Assembly: GCA_903907185.1 (NCBI GenBank)
Contig: CAIVND010000047.1
Span: forward strand, 1 to 11,258
Direction: 5' to 3'
Length of the DNA: 11,258 nucleotides
Source of the DNA: an uncultured Acidimicrobiaceae bacterium
Lineage (GTDB): Bacteria > Actinomycetota > Acidimicrobiia > Acidimicrobiales > Bog-793
A model generated the notes under the pieces. That model made no database searches. It was not told the origin of the DNA and saw only the letters and a program-made list of their open reading frames with translations. Within the stretch, counting starts at the first letter, position 1. Each line of letters begins with the position of its first letter. A program made the position numbers and the translations under genes. Positions 7,119-11,258 of the stretch are shown one piece after another.

Positions 7119-7261
7119 AACTCCGACAGCCTATGACGTTTCTGCTACACCTGAGAACACTTTCAAGATTTGGCTAACGCACCACCCGTTACGCTGGCCC
7201 TTGTGACAAATTGGAGTTCACACCTGGACTGATCTCCATTCGAAAGGAATCGTCGAAGCGC
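7119..7261. promoter_or_regulatory. Divergent intergenic region between the unknown gene and the ABC exporter gene
   Basis: These 143 nt must hold the promoters of both divergent genes. On the minus strand a TTGAAA (7160-7165) resembles a -35 box, but no -10 lies at normal distance. On the plus strand no clear pair is visible. AAAGGA at 7243-7248 is the only Shine-Dalgarno-like sequence before ATG 7262, and its 13-nt spacing is long. The promoter role is inferred from gene arrangement. Confidence 0.45.
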
Positions 7262-9151
7262 ATGGGAATGGGAATGGGTTCGATGCGGGGGGCGCACCGC
7301 AACATGTTGCGTGATAAGTCGGTATTGCAACACAACCTCACCCCTGGAATTTGGGGCCGCATCTATGAGTTCGCTTCGCCCTATCGATCAAAACTCGGGC
7401 TCTTTCTTCTTCTCATTGTGTTTGACGCGGTCGTCGGTGTCGCAACACCGTTGATCTTTCGTAGCATCATCAATGATGGAATTGTCAAGCGCAATACATC
7501 AGTTGTGCTTCATCTCTCGCTCTTAGTTGCACTTCTTGCTGTCTTTACAACCGCACTCAATATTGGTCAGCGTGCGATCTCCTCTCGAGTTGGAGAGGGC
7601 CTTATCTATGACATGCGATCGAAGGTATTCGCGCATGTTTCACGTATGCCGATTGCGTTTTTCACGAGAACCCAGACAGGAGCTCTTGTCTCTCGGCTAA
7701 ATAATGACGTCATGGGGGCTCAGCAGGCCTTCACCGACGTGCTCCAGAATGTCGTGAGCAATCTCATTACGGTCACCCTTGTCGCTACCGCAATGCTCTT
7801 TCTTTCGTGGCCGATCACATTGGTTGCTATAGCGCTCCTACCAGTCTTTGTGCTTCCTGCTCGAAAGGTTGGACGACGTCTGCAGCAGATCACGCGGGAG
7901 TCTTATGGACTCAATGCTGAACTCACCACCATGATGACGGAGCGATTCAACGTCTCGGGCGCGCTACTCGTCAAGATATTTGGACGACCTGCGATCGAGC
8001 GGGAGAACTTTGACAAACGAGCAGGTCGCGTCAGAGATATTGGGATTACCCAGGCGATGTATGCCCGCATCTTCTTTACCTCGTTATCATTAACAGCAAC
8101 GCTGGCCACCGCTTTGGTTTATGGATGGGGCGGATACTTGGCGATCCATGGTGTTCTTAACGTGGGCACAATCGTTGCACTTACTGCCTATCTCTCGCGC
8201 CTCTATGGACCACTTACAGCTCTCGCCAATGTGCAGGTCGACGTAATGACGGCGATGGTCTCCTTTGATCGTGTATTTGAAGTTCTCGATCTTGCACCAA
8301 TGATCGACGAGATTGCGAATCCGGTTGTCATCCCTCGCGGCGATGTCAGCATCGAGTTTCGACATGTTGACTTTTCCTATCCATCCTCAAATGAAGTGTC
8401 CTTGGCCTCTTTAGAGTCGGTAGCAAATTTGGAGACGCACCGAAGCGTTGAGGTCCTTCACGATCTTGATTTCACCGTCGCACCTGGGCAGATGGTCGCG
8501 CTCGTGGGTCACTCCGGTGCGGGAAAGACAACGATCAGTCACCTCGTCAGTCGAATCTACGATGTAAGCGCTGGTTCGGTATTGATCAACGGAGTTGATA
8601 TTCGAGAGGCGTCTTTCGAGTCGCTACGGGAAGTTGTTGGTGTAGTCACCCAAGATGCTCATCTGTTTCATGAGACGATCCGCCAAAACCTTCTCTTCGC
8701 CATGCCAGAGGCATCAACAGATCAGATGCGTGAGGCACTGGAACGAGCGCAGATTCTCGATCTCGTCGACTCGCTTCCTGATGGGCTTGAGACATTGGTC
8801 GGGGATCGTGGGTATCGACTCTCTGGGGGAGAAAAGCAACGCCTCGCGATCGCTCGACTTCTCCTTAAGGCCCCGGATGTTGTCGTCCTCGATGAGGCAA
8901 CTGCTCACCTCGATTCGGAGTCGGAGGCAGCTGTCCAGAGAGCTCTTGATACAGCGCTTTCCGGGAGAACGTCGATTGTCATCGCTCACCGGCTCTCGAC
9001 GATACGAAACGCCAACCTCATCCTCGTGCTCGAGCACGGACATATCGTCCAACGTGGTCGCCATGTTGATCTTCTCGAAGAGGGCGGACTGTACGCTGAG
9101 CTTTACCACACCCAGTTTGCTGAACCCGAGGGCGAACGCACATCGGGCTAA
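7262..9151 (+). CDS. ABC exporter half-transporter (MsbA/ABCB type, fused membrane and ATPase domains)
   Basis: This is a 629-residue type IV ABC exporter half-transporter in the inner membrane, expected to act as a homo- or heterodimer; the substrate is unknown. The membrane domain spans about residues 20-320 with six hydrophobic segments, for example LGLFLLLIVFDAVVGV and ITLVAIALLPVFVLP. The ATPase domain follows: Walker A GHSGAGKTT (416-424), Q-loop Q464, signature LSGGEKQR (520-527, with E where Q is common), Walker B VVVLDE (540-545), D-loop HLD and H-loop H576. About 20 extra residues (roughly 380-400, SLASLESVANLETH) lie between the first ATPase strands, a feature I associate with actinobacterial members. 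ATG 7262 opens a Met/Gly-rich start (MGMGMGSMRG) typical of these proteins. A TTG at 7211, 17 codons earlier, is in frame but lacks support. No partner half-transporter is adjacent. The VOC gene starts 14 nt downstream. Confidence 0.93.
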   Translation: MGMGMGSMRGAHRNMLRDKSVLQHNLTPGIWGRIYEFASPYRSKLGLFLLLIVFDAVVGVATPLIFRSIINDGIVKRNTSVVLHLSLLVALLAVFTTALNIGQRAISSRVGEGLIYDMRSKVFAHVSRMPIAFFTRTQTGALVSRLNNDVMGAQQAFTDVLQNVVSNLITVTLVATAMLFLSWPITLVAIALLPVFVLPARKVGRRLQQITRESYGLNAELTTMMTERFNVSGALLVKIFGRPAIERENFDKRAGRVRDIGITQAMYARIFFTSLSLTATLATALVYGWGGYLAIHGVLNVGTIVALTAYLSRLYGPLTALANVQVDVMTAMVSFDRVFEVLDLAPMIDEIANPVVIPRGDVSIEFRHVDFSYPSSNEVSLASLESVANLETHRSVEVLHDLDFTVAPGQMVALVGHSGAGKTTISHLVSRIYDVSAGSVLINGVDIREASFESLREVVGVVTQDAHLFHETIRQNLLFAMPEASTDQMREALERAQILDLVDSLPDGLETLVGDRGYRLSGGEKQRLAIARLLLKAPDVVVLDEATAHLDSESEAAVQRALDTALSGRTSIVIAHRLSTIRNANLILVLEHGHIVQRGRHVDLLEEGGLYAELYHTQFAEPEGERTSG

Positions 9152-9165
9152 ATGAGGGGGTCCAT

Positions 9166-9531
9166 ATGTCTCGTAACGGACAGCTCGTGAGCATTGACCA
9201 CATCAACCTATCGATGCCTCCGGAGGCCGAAGAGGTCTCTGATCAGTTCTATCGTGATCTGCTTGGACTTACCATCAAGCCAAAGCCGGAGGATATGACA
9301 ACTGGCCGTTGGTACTCTGGCACAGGATTTGAAGTTCACCTTGGGTCGGACCCGGATTTCACGCCTGCTAGTCAGGCTCATCCAGCTTTTCGTGTTGTCG
9401 AACTGGGTTCACTTGTGAGCAGACTTGAGGAGCAAGGGATTGAACTAAGGAAAGAGCTCTCGGGGGACAGACTGACCCGTGTCTTTGTATTTGACCCATT
9501 TGGGAACAGGATTGAACTGATCTCTGAATAG
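9166..9531 (+). CDS. VOC superfamily (glyoxalase/dioxygenase fold) protein
   Basis: This 121-residue single-module vicinal-oxygen-chelate protein has the expected metal-ligand pattern: H12 in IDHINLSM on the first strand, GFEVHLG (54-60, E56 or H58) closing the first motif, H72 in AHPAFRV opening the second, and E117 in FDPFGNRIELIS on the last strand. 'Fyrd-LLGL' (28-35) and 'DPFGNriEL' are family hallmarks. The class includes glyoxalase I, fosfomycin- and bleomycin-resistance proteins and ring-cleavage dioxygenases; the residues seen here do not single out one of them. It is probably a cytoplasmic dimer. ATG 9166 has a strong GAGGGGG (9154-9160) 5 nt upstream and lies 14 nt after the ABC exporter stop, so the two are probably co-transcribed. 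Confidence 0.88.
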   Translation: MSRNGQLVSIDHINLSMPPEAEEVSDQFYRDLLGLTIKPKPEDMTTGRWYSGTGFEVHLGSDPDFTPASQAHPAFRVVELGSLVSRLEEQGIELRKELSGDRLTRVFVFDPFGNRIELISE

Positions 9532-9642
9532 GGGCCGCATCAGTTCGCAAACGAATAGCCACGTACTCGTTGAGGCCCTACTATCGGTTGCACCCCAATC
9601 TGTAGCTCGATGCTGCAGTTGGACCATGTAGGAGGAGGGGCC
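9532..9642 (+). other. Short intergenic region before the cupin gene
   Basis: The 111-nt spacer between the VOC and cupin genes has a TACTAT (9579-9584) that fits the loose actinobacterial -10 pattern, but no -35 partner. No strong hairpin is visible. The cupin gene may therefore be read from the upstream transcript, from its own promoter, or both. Confidence 0.4.
9631..9640 (+). promoter_or_regulatory. Strong ribosome binding site that fixes the cupin start
   Basis: GGAGGAGGGG ends 2 nt before ATG 9643; counted from its first GGAGG the spacing is 7 nt. The in-frame TTG-free extension beginning at ATG 9610 would place this site inside the coding region, so 9643 is the preferred start. Confidence 0.85.
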
Positions 9643-10857
9643 ATGGAAGAACTCAGCAAGGAGCTATTTACTCCGCCTGAGAGTGAAGATAAAGGTCGAT
9701 CGGGTCTTCGCACCTGGGACCGAGTGAAGACTCCGTATCGTGAGTTCATCGACAGTGAGGGGATTCCTGTCTACACCGGCATCGGTGTGAGCAATGTCCG
9801 TGAGCTCGATCTTGGTGACTGGGATCGGATGGGCGCCCGTGGTGCCTACCTGTACCTTGATGGAAACGATGGAATCAAAGGTATGTATGTACTGGAGATT
9901 CCCGGTGGGAAGGAACTGAAGCCAGAGCGACACCTCTACCATGAGTTTTATCTGGTCATTGAAGGTCACGGAACCACTGAGACGTGGGAAGAGGGATCAT
10001 CGAACAAGCGCATTACTGAATGGCAGCCAGGGTCGTTGATGTATTTCCCTCCGAACGTCATGCACCGACTCGTCAATGCCACGAAAGAGCGGGTGCTGAT
10101 CATTGCCACAACGAATGCTCCGCCTATTTGGAACATTCACCGTGACTACGACTTCATCTACGACAACGACTACATCTTCAAGGCTCACTATTCGCCAGAT
10201 GAAGACTTCTATAAGTACGATGACAAGCTCTATAAGGTTCCAGTCAATGATCGGGCACAGGCTCGTACGAACTTTTTCCCCGATATTATTGGCGCTGACC
10301 TACCACTCGACAATCAGCGGCTTCCGGGATATCGGCGGATCCAGCCAGGATTTCGAGGTTTTGAGTATGACCACTGCGGATTCATCTCGCAGTATCCACC
10401 AGGGCGTTACTCACGGGCGCACTGGCACGCTGCAGGTGCTGTGCTCGTCTGTCTGAGAGGGCGAGGATACACATTTAACTGGCACAAGGATCTTGGCCAA
10501 ACTCCTTGGCAAGATGGCCACGGTGATGAAGTGAAGACGATCCACTACGTACAGGGTGGACTCGTTGCGGCAGCTCCCGGTGGAGGAATGTGGTTCCACC
10601 AGCACTTCAACGTGTCAAAAGAGCCGTTCCGCGTCATCAACTACTGGGGTGGTCCAACGAACATCCGTGGCTCCATGGGACGTGACGATGGCGACGAATC
10701 CCCAACTATCACTAGTGGGAATCTCAACATCACCGAGGGTGGTAGTTCAATTGGCTTTAGCCATGAGGACCCACACGTGCGAGAGATCTTCGCACAGGAA
10801 CTCGCGAAAGAGGGCCTTAAGTCAGAGATGCCAGAGGCTGTTTACACCAACGACTGA
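9643..10857 (+). CDS. Two-domain cupin (bicupin) protein, possible metal-dependent oxygenase
   Basis: This 404-residue soluble protein has two cupin barrels. Cupin 1 (about 78-160): motif 1 region RHLYHEFYLVIEGHG (96-110) with H97, H100 and E101, and motif 2 PPNVMHRLVN (136-145) with H141. Cupin 2 (about 244-335): motif 1 with H260 and H262 in SRAHWHAAGAVLVCLRG, but no acidic residue at the usual Glu position, and motif 2 PGGGMWFHQHFN (312-323) with H319 and H321. Cupin 2 could hold a three-His metal site, as in gentisate-type dioxygenases, while cupin 1 has an irregular set. An aromatic-rich connector lies between them (Y169-Y197, many Tyr, Phe and Asp). Bicupins include gentisate and hydroxynaphthoate dioxygenases, but the substrate cannot be read here. 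The VOC neighbour would suit small-molecule or aromatic turnover, which is only an inference. The start is set by the strong ribosome binding site at 9631-9640. Confidence 0.85.
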   Translation: MEELSKELFTPPESEDKGRSGLRTWDRVKTPYREFIDSEGIPVYTGIGVSNVRELDLGDWDRMGARGAYLYLDGNDGIKGMYVLEIPGGKELKPERHLYHEFYLVIEGHGTTETWEEGSSNKRITEWQPGSLMYFPPNVMHRLVNATKERVLIIATTNAPPIWNIHRDYDFIYDNDYIFKAHYSPDEDFYKYDDKLYKVPVNDRAQARTNFFPDIIGADLPLDNQRLPGYRRIQPGFRGFEYDHCGFISQYPPGRYSRAHWHAAGAVLVCLRGRGYTFNWHKDLGQTPWQDGHGDEVKTIHYVQGGLVAAAPGGGMWFHQHFNVSKEPFRVINYWGGPTNIRGSMGRDDGDESPTITSGNLNITEGGSSIGFSHEDPHVREIFAQELAKEGLKSEMPEAVYTND

Positions 10858-10887
10858 GTCTTTTCTGACTCTTTCATAACTCGAGAT

Positions 10888-10906
10888 ACGGGTCGCCGAG
10901 TCCCGT
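10888..10906. repeat. Short inverted repeat upstream of the HTH gene
   Basis: ACGGG (10888-10892) and CCCGT (10902-10906) are perfect inverted arms around 9 nt (TCGCCGAGT). A second small hairpin, GAGTC-TTTTCT-GACTC (10856-10871), overlaps the cupin stop. Neither is followed by a U tract, so termination is uncertain. The first repeat, 25-56 nt upstream of the HTH start, could be an operator for that regulator. Confidence 0.3.
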
Positions 10907-10931
10907 CACACAATTGAACTTTTAATAGTTA

Positions 10932-10937
10932 TATAGT
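10932..10937 (+). promoter_or_regulatory. -10 element placed for a leaderless HTH transcript
   Basis: TATAGT matches the TATAAT consensus at five of six positions and ends exactly 7 nt before GTG 10944, the spacing expected if transcription starts at the first base of the start codon. The segment 10911-10937 is AT-rich, unlike its surroundings. No Shine-Dalgarno sequence precedes the GTG, and no -35 lies at 16-18 nt (TTGAAC at 10914-10919 is too close). Leaderless mRNAs are common in actinobacteria. Confidence 0.45.
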
Positions 10938-10943
10938 GTGACC

Positions 10944-11258
10944 GTGGACCTCGGCGACCTTGTCTCGGTAAAGATCGCCGCAGAACGGCTGGCATGCAGT
11001 CCGGTCCAGGTACGTCATCTCATCTCGTTAGGAAAGCTCCCAGCCGAACGACTTGGGCACCAATGGCTCATCTCGTCGGCCGAATTGCAGCGAACAACTC
11101 GTTCAACGGTTCCTGTAGGCCGTCCCATGGGTCAACGACAGGCATGGGAGATTCTCGCCGCGCTTGAAAACCGTCCCCACGCCGAGAGTCTTCATCGTCA
11201 AGAGCAGGCAAGGCTAAAGAGTTATCTCGAGACACCTCGGGAGCAGGCGCGACACCGA
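10944..11258 (+). CDS. Excisionase-type HTH protein, possible antitoxin-like regulator (3' end cut off)
   Basis: The frame is open to the window edge, giving 105 residues of an incomplete protein. Residues 9-50 (VKIAAERLACSPVQVRHLI, then GKLPAERLGHQWLISSAEL) fit the small MerR/excisionase-like helix-turn-helix: recognition helix, short wing, then a 'W-l-i' strand. After it comes GRPMGQRQAWEILAAL (59-74). I remember a closely similar 'GRPLSPRxAWALLALL' segment in actinobacterial HTH proteins encoded beside AbiEii-type nucleotidyltransferases, which would make this a toxin-antitoxin regulator. That link is from memory, and any partner would lie beyond the window. The remainder is charged and helical. 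GTG 10944 suits the leaderless promoter; GTG 10938 is in frame two codons earlier. There is no Shine-Dalgarno sequence. Confidence 0.7.
   Translation, partial: MDLGDLVSVKIAAERLACSPVQVRHLISLGKLPAERLGHQWLISSAELQRTTRSTVPVGRPMGQRQAWEILAALENRPHAESLHRQEQARLKSYLETPREQARHR

Noticed and set aside
7160..7165. TTGAAA (minus strand) as a -35 box for the unknown gene
   Set aside because: No -10-like hexamer at 16-18 nt; the nearest candidates are at 11 or 25 nt.
6583..7206. 207-codon plus-strand open frame across the start of the minus-strand gene
   Set aside because: The product is Arg/Ser/Pro-rich with no recognisable domain; it reads antisense to the Arg/Gly/Pro linker of the real gene.
9544..9555. 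TTCG-CAAA-CGAA mini-hairpin after the VOC gene as a terminator
   Set aside because: A four-bp stem without a U tract is too weak to call.
9610..9642. N-terminal extension of the cupin protein from ATG 9610
   Set aside because: The strong GGAGGAGGGG site would fall inside the coding region, and no ribosome binding site precedes 9610.

Overview
The window (about 11.3 kb, G+C a little above 50 percent by eye) looks like chromosomal DNA from an actinobacterium, probably a class Acidimicrobiia organism of moderate G+C such as a Ferrimicrobium- or Acidithrix-like acidophile. The tatC-helY order matches the tatA-tatC-helY block of Mycobacterium. The DUF4193 acidic zinc-ribbon protein and the MsbA-type ABC exporter with a Met/Gly-rich start are also actinobacterial. 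The class assignment rests on remembered resemblance, since no search was possible. I see no rRNA, tRNA, CRISPR array or insertion sequence.

Layout. (1) 1-4574, plus strand: an apparent operon of tatC (Sec-independent export channel), a helY-like DEVH RNA helicase overlapping tatC by 4 bp, and a tandem ThyX-like protein starting 7 nt after helY. (2) 4575-4774: a 200-nt gap with one small hairpin. (3) 4775-5754, plus: a DUF4193-type protein with a very acidic N-terminal region and a C-terminal zinc ribbon, then a probable GNAT-fold protein from a TTG codon 5 nt later. (4) 5751-7118, minus: a 455-residue protein of unknown function ending in a tandem VPESA repeat. Its stop codon overlaps that of the GNAT gene tail to tail. 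(5) 7119-7261: a divergent intergenic region. (6) 7262-10857, plus: an ABC exporter half-transporter, a small VOC/glyoxalase-fold protein and a two-domain cupin. (7) 10858-10943: a spacer with a good -10 element placed for a leaderless transcript. (8) 10944-11258, plus, cut by the window edge: an excisionase-type HTH protein whose C-terminal part resembles actinobacterial antitoxin-like regulators.

Most of the region is housekeeping: protein export, RNA processing and nucleotide metabolism. The most unusual item is the ThyX-like protein, 537 residues with two ThyX-like halves. The first carries almost the whole ThyX signature but lacks the His of RHR; the second keeps RHR but has lost the rest. 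Next in interest are the unassigned minus-strand protein, the extreme acidity of the DUF4193 protein, the bicupin with unusual metal ligands, and the possible start of a toxin-antitoxin unit at the right edge. I see no obvious defence or mobile system inside the window.
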